64,000 nucleotides of DNA from Amaricoccus sp003258405. Its GTDB lineage: Bacteria; Pseudomonadota; Alphaproteobacteria; Rhodobacterales; Rhodobacteraceae. The DNA is taken from NCBI RefSeq assembly GCF_043226085.1, contig NZ_CP171225.1, positions 2,852,001 to 2,916,000 on the forward strand, in the 5' to 3' direction. Position 1 is the stretch's first letter. Every line of letters begins with the position of its first letter. Positions 51,100 through 60,214 of this stretch are shown here, in pieces. The position numbers were made by a program, and so were the translations under genes. The notes beneath the pieces are model-generated. The model did not search any database, was not told the origin of the DNA, and was given only the letters and a program-made list of their open reading frames with translations.

Positions 51100-51120
51100 G
51101 CGGGGCCGCCGAGGCCCCGC
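51100..51120 (+). terminator. Hairpin after the cys operon
   Basis: GCGGGGCC (51100-51107) and GGCCCCGC (51113-51120) form an 8-bp stem with a 5-base loop, 18 bases after the DUF934 stop; only two T residues follow directly. Probable terminator. Confidence 0.6.
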
Positions 51121-51182
51121 CTTGCTGTCTGCCGCCGGCGGCCTCGCCCATTGACGCGAGGCTTGCCCGCCGGGCGCCGGAG

Positions 51183-51229
51183 AGGTATGGAGACGCGCCG
51201 CGGATGGCGCGGCCAAGTCTCCGCAACCT
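51183..51229 (+). promoter_or_regulatory. Three-tier hairpin in the leader of the YhhQ-type gene
   Basis: Nested complementary arms: AGGT (51183-51186) with ACCT (51226-51229), GGAGAC (51189-51194) with GTCTCC (51217-51222), and GCCGCG (51197-51202) with CGCGGC (51208-51213). The structure ends 21 bases before the start codon. It does not match a preQ1 riboswitch class I know. Confidence 0.55.
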
Positions 51230-51250
51230 TGCCAAAACGGACCCGAGCCC

Positions 51251-51871
51251 ATGTCCCGTGCCCTGCTTCCCGGCGTTCTCGCCATGGCGGCGATCGTTGT
51301 CGCCTCCAACATTCTCGTCCAGTTCCTGTTCGGCAACTGGCTGACCTTCGGCGCCTTCACCTATCCCTTCGCCTTTCTCGTCACCGACCTGATGAACCGG
51401 CTTCACGGGCCCGACAAGGCCCGCAAGGTGGTGCTGGCCGGGTTTGCCGTCGGGATCCTCTGCAGCCTCGTCGGCAGCCAGATCCACGGCGCCTACGGCC
51501 CGCTGGTGAGCTTTCGCGTGGCGATCGGCTCTGGGGCGGCGTTCCTCACGGCCCAGCTCGTCGACATCGGGGTCTTCGACCGGTTCCGGGGCGGGGTCTG
51601 GTGGCGCGCGCCTCTGGTCTCGAGCCTTGTGGGCAGTGCGCTCGACACCTCGATCTTCTTCACGGTCGCCTTCTCCGCCGCGCTCTCCTTCATCGCGCCC
51701 TCGGTCGATGTCGCCTGGGCCAACGAGGCGGTGCCGCTTCTCGGCGCGGGGCCGATGCTGCCGCTCTGGATGAGCCTCGCCGCGGCCGATTTCTGCGTGA
51801 AGCTCTCGCTGGCGCTGATCGCGCTCGCCCCCTTCCGGATCGCGGTGCGGCGCCTCGGCGCGCGGGCCTGA
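51251..51871 (+). CDS. YhhQ-type queuosine-precursor transporter
   Basis: A 206-residue protein with about six membrane helices. Family markers are VASNILVQFLFGNWLTFGAF, TYPFAFLVTDLMNRLHGPDK, IGSGAAFLTAQLVDIGVFDR and SLVGSALDTSIFFTVAF. The COG1738/YhhQ family imports preQ0 or preQ1 for queuosine tRNA modification; the precise precursor is not deducible. ATG 51251. A strong leader hairpin precedes it. Confidence 0.9.
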   Translation: MSRALLPGVLAMAAIVVASNILVQFLFGNWLTFGAFTYPFAFLVTDLMNRLHGPDKARKVVLAGFAVGILCSLVGSQIHGAYGPLVSFRVAIGSGAAFLTAQLVDIGVFDRFRGGVWWRAPLVSSLVGSALDTSIFFTVAFSAALSFIAPSVDVAWANEAVPLLGAGPMLPLWMSLAAADFCVKLSLALIALAPFRIAVRRLGARA

Positions 51872-51945
51872 GGCAGGGCGCGCGCCGTGCTCTGCCTGCG
51901 GGATGAGCAGGCCGGCGCGGAATGCGCAATCACACGATAAAAAAT

Positions 51946-51995
51946 GCTTGCCTTTCGGCGCGAGTCTGGCACCATCAGACTCAACCGAAACAAGC
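51946..51995 (+). promoter_or_regulatory. Hairpin with alternative pairing that can mask a Shine-Dalgarno
   Basis: Stem parts: GCTTG/CAAGC (51946-51950, 51991-51995), TTTCGG/CCGAAA (51953-51958, 51985-51990) and GAGTCTG/CAGACTC (51962-51968, 51976-51982) with a 7-base loop. CCTTTCG (51951-51957) can instead pair with CGAAAGG (51995-52001), covering part of the ribosome binding site. The two folds are mutually exclusive. Confidence 0.6.
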
Positions 51996-52010
51996 GAAAG
52001 GAGGTGACCA

Positions 52011-52067
52011 ATGTCTTATCGGACCTTGGAGCGTTTGGCGGGGTTTGTGTGCGGAGGTAGCTCCTGA
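52011..52067 (+). CDS. Candidate 18-residue small protein or leader peptide
   Basis: ATG to TGA: MSYRTLERLAGFVCGGSS. The start follows AAAGGAGGTGACCA, an almost perfect anti-16S match at good spacing and far stronger than most sites in this window. The peptide has one Cys and a Gly-Ser tail. I do not recognise it. It is flanked by hairpins on both sides and ends 76 bases before a terminator. Confidence 0.5.
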   Translation: MSYRTLERLAGFVCGGSS

Positions 52068-52143
52068 GGGGCAGCCCCCTCGGGTCAGCGGACTTGGTGC
52101 ACCGGGCTCGGCTCAACCAGCCAGCCTCCAAGCTCGAGACGAA

Positions 52144-52177
52144 GGGGGTCGCATCCAATGCGACCCCCGCTTCTTTT
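52144..52177 (+). terminator. Strong intrinsic terminator before arfB
   Basis: GGGGGTCGCAT (52144-52154) pairs perfectly with ATGCGACCCCC (52158-52168) around a 3-base loop and is followed by GCTTCTTTT. It ends the small transcription unit and separates it from arfB. Confidence 0.9.
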
Positions 52178-52259
52178 GGGGCACTGCTTCTGTTCGCCGA
52201 TGGTCCTCGTCCGGCCGCACGGCTTGTATTGACGGCGCATTTCGCCGAAACCTTTTCCC

Positions 52260-52679
52260 ATGCTGCGGATCAATGACGACATCACGCTCGCCGACTGGGA
52301 GCTGACCGAGAGTTTCGTGCGTGCCTCGGGGCCCGGCGGGCAGAACGTGAACAAGGTTGCGACCGCAGTGCAGCTTCGCTTCGAGGCGGCGCGCTCGCCG
52401 AATCTGCCGCCGGATGTGAAGGCGCGTCTGCGGCGCATTGCCGGCTGGCGCTGGACCGCGGAGGGCGCGCTGCTGGTCACGGCCGAGCGCCACCGCAGCC
52501 AGGCGATGAACCGCGAGGAGGCGCGCGAGAAGCTGCGCGAGCTGATTCTGGCGGCACTCGTCCGGCCGAAGCCCCGCCGCCCCACCCGGCCCACCAAGGG
52601 CTCGATCCGCCGCAGGCTCGAGGCCAAGACCCGCCGCGGCGCACTCAAGGCGACCCGGAGCACGCTCCCCGAGGACTGA
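52260..52679 (+). CDS. arfB: Alternative ribosome-rescue peptidyl-tRNA hydrolase ArfB
   Basis: ArfB (YaeJ) releases peptides from ribosomes stalled without a stop codon. The 139 residues have the N-terminal domain with the catalytic GGQ at 26-28 (RASGPGGQNVNKVATAVQLR). A basic C-terminal tail (PKPRRPTRPTKGSIRRRLEA, KTRRGALKATRS) inserts into the mRNA channel. The short length and lack of RF codon-recognition domains separate it from release factors. Confidence 0.95.
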   Translation: MLRINDDITLADWELTESFVRASGPGGQNVNKVATAVQLRFEAARSPNLPPDVKARLRRIAGWRWTAEGALLVTAERHRSQAMNREEAREKLRELILAALVRPKPRRPTRPTKGSIRRRLEAKTRRGALKATRSTLPED

Positions 52680-52767
52680 CGGCAACCTTCTGCTCCAGGC
52701 CCCCGATACATAACTCTCTGATAAGGTTTTGTCCGTATGCCCGGGCATTAGCCTAGGGAGGAACCAG

Positions 52768-54174
52768 ATGAAGGCCGAGGTGCATTCAGACCCTGCCGTG
52801 AGCGGAGACGCGCGTCTGAGCAAGCTGGCGGAGACGGCGGCGGCCCTCGGTTATGAAATCGTCGATATCGCGGGGTATCTCGATCACGTCGATGCGCTCT
52901 CGGCAGAGCAGCTCACGATTCTGCGGACCGTGCGCGGCGAGGCGGAGCGGGTGATGGATGCCAATGGCGCGGTGCAGGATGCCGTCGGCGCCGTGGCCGA
53001 GCGCACGACCCGCACGCTCGAGGCGGTGGAGGGGTCGGTCGAGGACGTGCGCCGCGCCGGCCAGCGCTCGCATGAGGTGGCGGCCTGGGTCGCCGAGCTG
53101 ACCGAGCGGATGGCGGCGGTCTCGGACAACCTCAAGGCGGTCGAGACCAACAACGCCGACATCGCCCGGATTGCCGCGCAGGTGAACATTCTCGCCATCA
53201 ACGCAAAGATCGAGGCGGCGCGCGCCGGTGATGCGGGCCGAGGGTTCGCGGTGGTTGCCGATGCGATCAACGACCTGAGCCGCCAGACCGCGAAGGCCGC
53301 GGACAGCATCACGCGCAATGTCTCGACGCTCGCAGGCTGGATCGGGACGCTGCGCGACGAATCGGCCAGCGTGAGCGATGAGGCCCGTTCGGTGATTGCG
53401 GAATCGCGCGAGACGGATGGTGCGCTGGTGCGCATCGCCGAGAGCGTGCGCGAGACGCATACCGAGGCGCAGCGGATCTCGGCCGAAGCCGAGAAGGTGC
53501 AGGAGGCGACCAATGCCTTCGCGCCGGCCTTCGAGCAGATCGGCAGCAGTGTCGAGGAGACGACCGCAGGCATCCATCAGGCGCGCAGCCGGGTCAACGG
53601 CCTCGTCGACAAGAGCGAGGTGATCGTGCAGGGGAGCGTCGGGCTTGGCGGCGCGACGGTCGATGCGCCCTTCATCGCGCGGGTGACGGCGGATGCGGCG
53701 CGGATCGGCGAGATATTCTCGGACGGGATCCTCAGCGGGCGCATCACGCGCGAGGCGCTGTTCTCGCGCGACTATCGCGGGGTTCCGGGCTCCGATCCGC
53801 CGCAGTTCATTGCGCCCTTCACGAAATTTCTCGACGCCGTGCTGCCCGACATCCAGGAGGCGGCGCTTGCGTTCGATCCGCGGGTCGTCTTCTGTGCCGC
53901 GGTCAATCAGGGCGGGTATCTCTCGACCCACAACCGCAAGTTCTCGCAGCAGCCCGGCAGCGATCCGGCCTGGAATCAGGCGAACTGCCGCAACCGGCGG
54001 ATCTTCGATGACCGGGTGGGGCTCAAGGCCGGGCGGAATACCGAACCCTTCCTGCTGCAGGTCTATCGCCGTGACATGGGCAACGGGCGGTTCGTGATGA
54101 TGAAGGATCTCTCGGCGCCGATCTTCGTCGAGGGCCGGCACTGGGGCGGCCTGCGCCTCGCCTATACGTTCTAG
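52768..54174 (+). CDS. Soluble methyl-accepting chemotaxis-type protein, signalling domain first
   Basis: A 468-residue protein with no membrane helix or HAMP. Residues ~60-280 form the chemoreceptor signalling coiled coil, with the conserved tip region IARIAAQVNILAINAKIEAA, RAGDAGRGFAVVADAINDLS. The C-terminal ~170 residues form a sensor-like domain (FSRDYRGVPGSDPPQFIAPF, GGYLSTHNRKFSQQPGSDPA, NGRFVMMKDLSAPIFVEGRH). The order is reversed relative to classical receptors. It is likely a cytoplasmic receptor sensing an internal cue through CheA/CheW. ATG 52768 has AGGGAGG upstream. Confidence 0.85.
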   Translation: MKAEVHSDPAVSGDARLSKLAETAAALGYEIVDIAGYLDHVDALSAEQLTILRTVRGEAERVMDANGAVQDAVGAVAERTTRTLEAVEGSVEDVRRAGQRSHEVAAWVAELTERMAAVSDNLKAVETNNADIARIAAQVNILAINAKIEAARAGDAGRGFAVVADAINDLSRQTAKAADSITRNVSTLAGWIGTLRDESASVSDEARSVIAESRETDGALVRIAESVRETHTEAQRISAEAEKVQEATNAFAPAFEQIGSSVEETTAGIHQARSRVNGLVDKSEVIVQGSVGLGGATVDAPFIARVTADAARIGEIFSDGILSGRITREALFSRDYRGVPGSDPPQFIAPFTKFLDAVLPDIQEAALAFDPRVVFCAAVNQGGYLSTHNRKFSQQPGSDPAWNQANCRNRRIFDDRVGLKAGRNTEPFLLQVYRRDMGNGRFVMMKDLSAPIFVEGRHWGGLRLAYTF

Positions 54175-54255
54175 GCGGGGTTTCGGACGGGGCCTTGCCT
54201 CTCCGGATGGGATCGGGCACCTCTGCCGGCTCGACGGCCTGGGCGGGGGAAACCG

Positions 54256-54852
54256 GTGGCGGCGCTTCTTTCGGGATTTCTGCTCGGGCTCAGCCTGATC
54301 GTGGCGATCGGCGCGCAGAACGCCTTCGTGCTGCGCCAGGGGATCATCGGGCAGAACGTGCTTGCCGTCTGTCTTGCCTGCGCGCTTTCCGACGCGCTGC
54401 TCATCGGTCTCGGGGTCTTCGGCCTTTCCGGCATGGTCGAGGCGGTGCCCGAGCTCGTGCCGCTGCTGCGCTGGGGCGGCGTGGCATTTCTGCTGGCCTA
54501 CGGGCTGCGGGCCGCACGGGCGGCCTTCGCGACCGATGCGGGGCTCGTTGCGGCCGGTGCGGGCTACAGCAGCCTCGGGCGGACGCTCTGGACCTGCCTC
54601 GCGCTCACCTGGCTCAACCCGCATGTCTATCTCGACACGGTGCTGCTCATCGGCTCGATCGCGACGCAATACGAGGATCGTGCCGCCTTCGGTCTGGGCG
54701 CGGTGGCGGCTTCCTTCGTCTTCTTCTTCTCGCTCGGCTTCGGCGCGCGGTTCCTCCGCCCGCTTTTCGCCCGGCCCGCGGCCTGGCGGGTGCTCGAGGG
54801 GGCAAATGCGCTCATCATGTGGTCGATCGCGGCGAAGCTTGTGTTCGAGTGA
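54256..54852 (+). CDS. LysE/ArgO-type amino acid exporter
   Basis: A 198-residue protein with about six membrane helices. Family motifs are GLSLIVAIGAQNAFVLRQGI (start), ACALSDALLIGLGVFG and LTWLNPHVYLDTVLLIGSIA. LysE/ArgO members export arginine, lysine or analogues. GTG 54256 is the apparent start, and the family start is close to it. It stands between the chemoreceptor and UPF0178 genes. Confidence 0.9.
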   Translation: MAALLSGFLLGLSLIVAIGAQNAFVLRQGIIGQNVLAVCLACALSDALLIGLGVFGLSGMVEAVPELVPLLRWGGVAFLLAYGLRAARAAFATDAGLVAAGAGYSSLGRTLWTCLALTWLNPHVYLDTVLLIGSIATQYEDRAAFGLGAVAASFVFFFSLGFGARFLRPLFARPAAWRVLEGANALIMWSIAAKLVFE

Positions 54853-54941
54853 GCGCCGAGGCGCTTTGACAACCGGCCCCCGGAGGGTGTTTCAGGGGGG
54901 AAGGCGCCGGGTGTGGCGGCCGGTGGCGGAAAGGAGCCCCG

Positions 54942-55385
54942 ATGATCTATGTCGATGCCGATGCCTGTCCGGTGCGGGAAGAGACGGTGCGGGTGGCCGA
55001 GCGCCACGGTGTCGAGGTGGTCTTCGTCTCGAATGGTGGCATCCGGCCTTCGCGGCATCCGCTGGTGAAGGTGGTGGTGGTGTCCGAGGGCGCCGATGTC
55101 GCCGACAAATGGATCGCGGAGCGGGTGGGCAAGGGCGATGTCTGCGTGACGGCCGATGTGCCGCTCGCGGCGCGCTGTGTGGAGGCCGGCGCGCGGGTGA
55201 TCGGGCCGGATGGCGAGCCCTTCAGCGAGGCCAATATCGGAACGCGCCTTGCGCTGCGCGATCTCATGACGGATCTGCGCGCCGCCGACCCGTTCCGGCA
55301 GGGTGGCGGCAAGCCGTTCTCCAAGGCAGATCGTTCGCGGTTTCTCGAGGCGCTCGACCGGGCGCTCAGGGCCGCCGCGCGCTGA
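54942..55385 (+). CDS. YaiI/YqxD family (UPF0178) protein
   Basis: A 147-residue protein: MIYVDADACPVREETVRVAE, VVVVSEGADVADKWIAERVG, GDVCVTADVPLAARCVEAGA. It is the UPF0178 family, related to PIN/NYN-type nucleases by fold and with conserved Asp residues (D5, D7). No defined function. A GGAAAGGAG binding site precedes ATG 54942. Its 3' end overlaps the convergent Nudix gene by about 20 bases. Confidence 0.9.
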   Translation: MIYVDADACPVREETVRVAERHGVEVVFVSNGGIRPSRHPLVKVVVVSEGADVADKWIAERVGKGDVCVTADVPLAARCVEAGARVIGPDGEPFSEANIGTRLALRDLMTDLRAADPFRQGGGKPFSKADRSRFLEALDRALRAAAR

Positions 55386-55824
55386 GGCCGGGAGCGGCGA
55401 GGCGCTGGACGAAATGCCGGTCGCCCGCATTGCCGAGCAGGTGCGCGGCATCGGCGAGCGGCATCCAGACCGCGACATGGCCAGGCTCCGAGGGCGGGCC
55501 CGCTTCCAGCACCGGGGCGCTCAGGTAGATATGGCAGACCTTGCGCGCCCAGAGGTCGTAATCGGGCATGTAGGTGAAGCGCTGGAAGGCGCCGAGCTTG
55601 CGCAGGACGCGGATCTTCCAGCCGGTCTCCTCGAGGCATTCGCGGTGGAGCGCGGGCAGCGGCGATTCGCCCGGATCGATACCGCCGCCCGGGAGCTGGA
55701 ACTCGAGGCGCGGGCGGGCCTGCTCGGTCACGAGCACGTCGTCGCCCTCCCGGATGATCGTGTAGACGCCAGGTCGCGTGACATAGGGGATTCCGGCCCG
55801 GACGGGTTCGCCAAATCTTCGCAT
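55366..55824 (-). CDS. Nudix hydrolase
   Basis: A 152-residue protein with a complete Nudix box: GGIDPGESPLPALHRECLEE followed by TGW, matching Gx5Ex7REUxEExGU. The preceding segment VLVTEQARPRLEFQLPGG is typical of ADP-ribose/NDP-sugar type enzymes, but the substrate is unknown. ATG 55824 is preferred to an earlier in-frame start that adds a low-complexity extension. It starts about 100 bases from the divergent hslO. Confidence 0.9.
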   Translation of the reverse strand: MRRFGEPVRAGIPYVTRPGVYTIIREGDDVLVTEQARPRLEFQLPGGGIDPGESPLPALHRECLEETGWKIRVLRKLGAFQRFTYMPDYDLWARKVCHIYLSAPVLEAGPPSEPGHVAVWMPLADAAHLLGNAGDRHFVQRLAAPGLSARRP

Positions 55825-55924
55825 GGGCCGGACCCTAGGCCGGGCGGCGGCCGGAGAAAAGACGGATGATTGCACTTGCGGTGTGCCGCGCCTATCTGAT
55901 GCCCTTCACTACAGGAGACAAGCG

Positions 55925-56911
55925 ATGACCCTCGCCGGCCGCATAGCCTGGGACGACATGGTCCTCCCGTTTCAGCTCGACCGCGCCGATATCCGCGGCC
56001 GGGTGGCCCGGGTGGATTCGGTCCTCGACACGATTCTCGGCCAGCACGCCTATCCCGATCCCGTCGCGGCACTGATTGCCGAGGCGACGCTTCTGACCGC
56101 GCTCATCGGCCAGACGGTGCGCCCCGGCTGGCGCCTTTCGCTGCAGGTGCGGGGGGGCGGCGCGATCCGGCTGATCGCCACCGATTATTTCGCCGCCGAG
56201 ACGGAGGGCGAGCCGGCGCGGATGCGCGCCTATGCCGCCTTCGATCCCGACCAGCTGCGCGCCGATACCGAGGCGGGCATGGCGCCTTTCGCCATGATGG
56301 GCGAGGGGATTTTCGGCATCCTCATCGACCAGGGCACGGGGGCGGCGCCCTACCAGGGCATCACGCCGCTGGCGGGCGAGTCGCTTTCCCATTGTGCCGA
56401 GACCTATTTCGCGCAGTCCGAGCAGCTTCCGACGCGTTTTGCGCTCGCCATGGGCGAGGCGCAGGTGCCGGGCGAGGCGGTGAAGTGGCGCGGCGGCGGC
56501 GTCATGCTCCAGCACATGCCCAAGGCCTCGCCCTTCGCGCGGCAGGAGGCGAGCGGACCCGACGGGCTGCTTGCGGCCGAGGACATGCTCGACGGTGGCG
56601 ATGCGGAGAACTGGAACCGGGCGGTGATCCTGCTCGAGACGGTGGAGGACACCGAGCTCATCGGGCCGCATGTCGGCGCCGAGGATCTGCTGCTCCGGCT
56701 CTTCCACGAGGAAGTGCCGCGGGTCTATTCCGCCCAGCCGGTGCAGTTCGGCTGCACCTGCGGGCCGGAGAAGGTCGTGGAGTCGCTGGCGGAGTATCCG
56801 CCCGAGACGATTGCGGAGCTCGTGACCGAGGATGGCAAGGTGACGGCCGACTGCCAGTTCTGCGGCGCGCATTACGAGTTTGCGCCCGAGGAGCTCGGCC
56901 GCCGCGACTGA
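55925..56911 (+). CDS. hslO: Redox-regulated chaperone Hsp33
   Basis: Hsp33 is a holdase activated by oxidation and unfolding stress. The 328 residues have an N-terminal substrate-binding domain (LTALIGQTVRPGWRLSLQVR, GGGAIRLIATDY) and the C-terminal zinc-binding redox switch. The switch has C277/C279 in FGCTCGPEKV and C310/C313 in DCQFCGAHYEF, giving the CxC-x30-CxxC zinc site. ATG 55925 gives the normal length; the frame is open upstream without similarity. Convergent with the ABC permease gene. Confidence 0.95.
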   Translation: MTLAGRIAWDDMVLPFQLDRADIRGRVARVDSVLDTILGQHAYPDPVAALIAEATLLTALIGQTVRPGWRLSLQVRGGGAIRLIATDYFAAETEGEPARMRAYAAFDPDQLRADTEAGMAPFAMMGEGIFGILIDQGTGAAPYQGITPLAGESLSHCAETYFAQSEQLPTRFALAMGEAQVPGEAVKWRGGGVMLQHMPKASPFARQEASGPDGLLAAEDMLDGGDAENWNRAVILLETVEDTELIGPHVGAEDLLLRLFHEEVPRVYSAQPVQFGCTCGPEKVVESLAEYPPETIAELVTEDGKVTADCQFCGAHYEFAPEELGRRD

Positions 56912-56942
56912 GCGGCGCCGGTCTCGCCCCGTCCGGCCGGGA

Positions 56943-59473
56943 TCACTCGCGGGCGCGGAGCACGCGGGCGGGGCGGGCGGCGAGCGGCCTGAGGGCGAAG
57001 GCAAGGCCGGCGGCGAGGCTTGCAAGCGCACCGCCGGCGACGATGCCGAAGGCGGGCAGCGCCGCGAAGTGGTATTCGCCCTCCATCACCGAGACCGTCA
57101 CCCACCAGCCGGCGACCGCTCCGGCCGCGATGGCGACGAGCCCGGCGGCGAGGCCGGCGAGCCCGGCCCGGAGGGCAAAGCTCGCGAGGATCCGCGCCCG
57201 GCTCGCGCCGAGGGTCTTCAGCACCGCCGCTTCGTAGACGCGCCGCCGTTCGCCCGCGGCGGCCGCCCCCACCAGCACGACGAGACCGGTGACGAGCGTG
57301 ACCGAGGCGCCCCAGCGCGCCGCGGCGCCGATGCCCTCGAGCGTTTCCGAGACCCGGTCGATCGCGTCGCGCACGCGGATCGCGGTGATGTTGGGATAGG
57401 CGGCGGACAGCGCCCGCAGGAGCGGGGCTTCGGCGGCTTCCGTGCCGTAGACCGTCGCGATGTGGGTGTGGGGGGCGGCGGCCAGTGCCGCGGGGTCGAC
57501 GATCATCAGGAAGTTGATCCCCATGGTGCCGAAATCGACCTCGCGGAAATTCGCGATCCGGAAGGTGAGCGCGCGGCCGAGGATGTTGAGCGTGATCTCG
57601 TCGCCGAGCTTCAGGCCCATTTCGGCGCCTTCCTCGGCGGCGAAGCTCACGAGCGGCGGACCCGTGTAGCCTTCTGGCCACCATTCGCCCTCGGTGATCT
57701 TGCTGCCCTCGGGCGGGGCGGCGGCATAGGTGATGCCGCGGTCGCCGTTGAGCGCCCAGTGCGGCCCGGCGACCTCGCGGGCGGGGCGGCCGTTGATGCC
57801 GGTGATGATGCCGCGGAGCATCGGGGCGGTGTCGATCTCGGTGATGCCGGGCTCGGCCTCGGCACGGGTGCGGAAGCCGTCGAGCTGGGCGTTCTGAATG
57901 TCGACGAAGAAATAGGCCGGGGCGCGGGCGGGCAGATCCTCGCGGATGAGGCTGCGGAGGTTGGCGTCGATCTGGCCGATGGCGGCCAGGACCGTGAGGC
58001 CGAGGCCGAGGGAGAGCACCACGGAGGCGGTTTCGCCCGAGGGGCCGCCGAGCGCGCCCAGGGCCCAGCGGAGCGCAGGGCGGCCGCGGGCGATGCTGCC
58101 GCGCCCGGCCCGACGGGCGCCGCGGGCGAGCGCGAAGGCTGCCAGCCGCAGTATCGCGAGCGCCCCGATGACGCCGCCTGCGGTGGTCAGCGCGAGCCGG
58201 GGGGCACCGGAGGCCCAGGTCGCTACGCCGACCAGCAGGGCGGCAAGCGCCGCGACGATCAGGATGTCGGTGGCGCGCGGTCTGCGGCGGCCGGAGCCGA
58301 TGTCGCGAAAGAGCTCGGCGGCGCGGATCTCGCGGGCGCGGGCGAGCGGCCAGAGGGTGAAGATGAGCGCGGTGAGCGCGCCGTAGAGCGCCGCCTCGGC
58401 CAGCGGGCCGGGCTGCAGGCCGGTGTCGAGCGGCACCGGCAGGCGGCCGGCGATGAAGGGTGCGGCGAGCATTGGCGCGGCTGCGCCGATCGCGAGGCCG
58501 AGGGCAATGCCGATCGCGGCAAGCATGCCGATCTGGAGGAGGTAGGTCGCGAAGATCGTGCGGCCGGTGGCGCCGAGGGTCTTGAGGGTGGCAATGGTTT
58601 CGGTCTTGCCATCGAGATGGCTCTTCACCGCCGCCGAGACCCCGACCCCGCCGACGGCGAGGCCTGCGAGGCCCAGCAGCACGAGGAATGCGCCGAGGCG
58701 GTCGACGAAGCGGGTGAGGCCCGGGGTGCCGTTGCGGCGATCCCGCCATTGCAGGCCATTGTCGGCAAAGCGGGCGCGGGCCTCGGTGCGGAGCGCGTCG
58801 AGATCGGCGTCGGGGGCGAGGCGGAGCCGGTAGGAGGAATCGAAGAGCGCGCCTTCGGAGAGGAGGCCGCTGCCTTCGAGATCGGCGCGGCTCACGATCA
58901 CCCGCGGCCCGAAGCTCACGCCGCGCGCCGCGCTGTCGGGCTCGCGCGCGATCCGGCCCGAGAGGCGGAAGTCGCGGCTGCCGAGCCGCAGCCTGTCGCC
59001 CTCGGCAAGCCCCAGCCGGTCGATGAGCACCGGATCGGCGACAAGGCCGGGCAGGCCGTCGCGCTCGGCAAGGGCCGCGGCGAGCGGGACGCCGTCTTCG
59101 AGTGCGAGCGTTCCGAAAAGCGGATAGGCGCCGTCGACGGCCTTCACCTGCACCAGGGTGGGAGATGAATCGGGCCGGGCGGGCAGGGCGAGCATGGAGC
59201 GGAAATCGACGATCTCGGAGACGGTTTCGGCCGCATCCGCCATCCAGGCGCGTTCCTCGGGGCTCGCGAAGCGGTAGGTAAACTCGATTTCGGCATCGCC
59301 CCCGAGCAGCGTCGCGGCCTCGCGGCCGAGCCCGCTCTCGATGGCGCCCCGGACGCTCCCGACGGCGGCGATCGCCGCCACACCGAGCGCAAGGCAGAGG
59401 ATTAGGATGCGAAAGCCGCGCAGCCCGCCCCGGAGCTCGCGCAGCGCGAAGCGGAGCGCGACGGGGCCTGATC

Positions 59474-59477
<4 letters not shown>
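56943..59477 (-). CDS. FtsX-like ABC transporter permease (YbbP type)
   Basis: An 844-residue permease with ten or so membrane helices in two FtsX blocks (for example FLVLLGLAGLAVGGVGVSAA and RWGASVTLVTGLVVLVGAAA) and two extracytoplasmic domains. It starts LRFALRELRGGLRGFRILIL and ends LRPLAARPARVLRARE, as in the YbbA-YbbP/LolCDE-related exporters. ATG 59477 overlaps the ATPase stop (ATGA). The YbbAP group is linked to an esterase/lipase (TesA), which is divergently encoded next to it here. Confidence 0.9.
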
Positions 59478-60166
<689 letters not shown>

Positions 60167-60214
60167 ATGCGTTTGGCCCCTTCCTCGTACCCGCCTGACA
60201 GGAGATATGGGGCG

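Larger units (their letters stand above)
51946..52177 (+). ncRNA. Candidate structured RNA with internal 18-codon ORF
   Basis: An apparent short transcription unit. A three-part hairpin (51946-51995) is followed immediately by a perfect Shine-Dalgarno AAGGAGGTGA, an 18-codon ORF, a second hairpin (GAGGGG 52066-52071 with CCCCTC 52076-52081) that includes the stop codon, and a strong terminator. Boundaries are inferred from structure, not mapped. It could be a dual-function small RNA, a leader-peptide unit or a small-protein mRNA. Confidence 0.5.

Noticed and set aside
52094..52276. 60-codon frame spanning the terminator before arfB
   Set aside because: It reads through a strong intrinsic terminator and into arfB in another frame; not a plausible gene.
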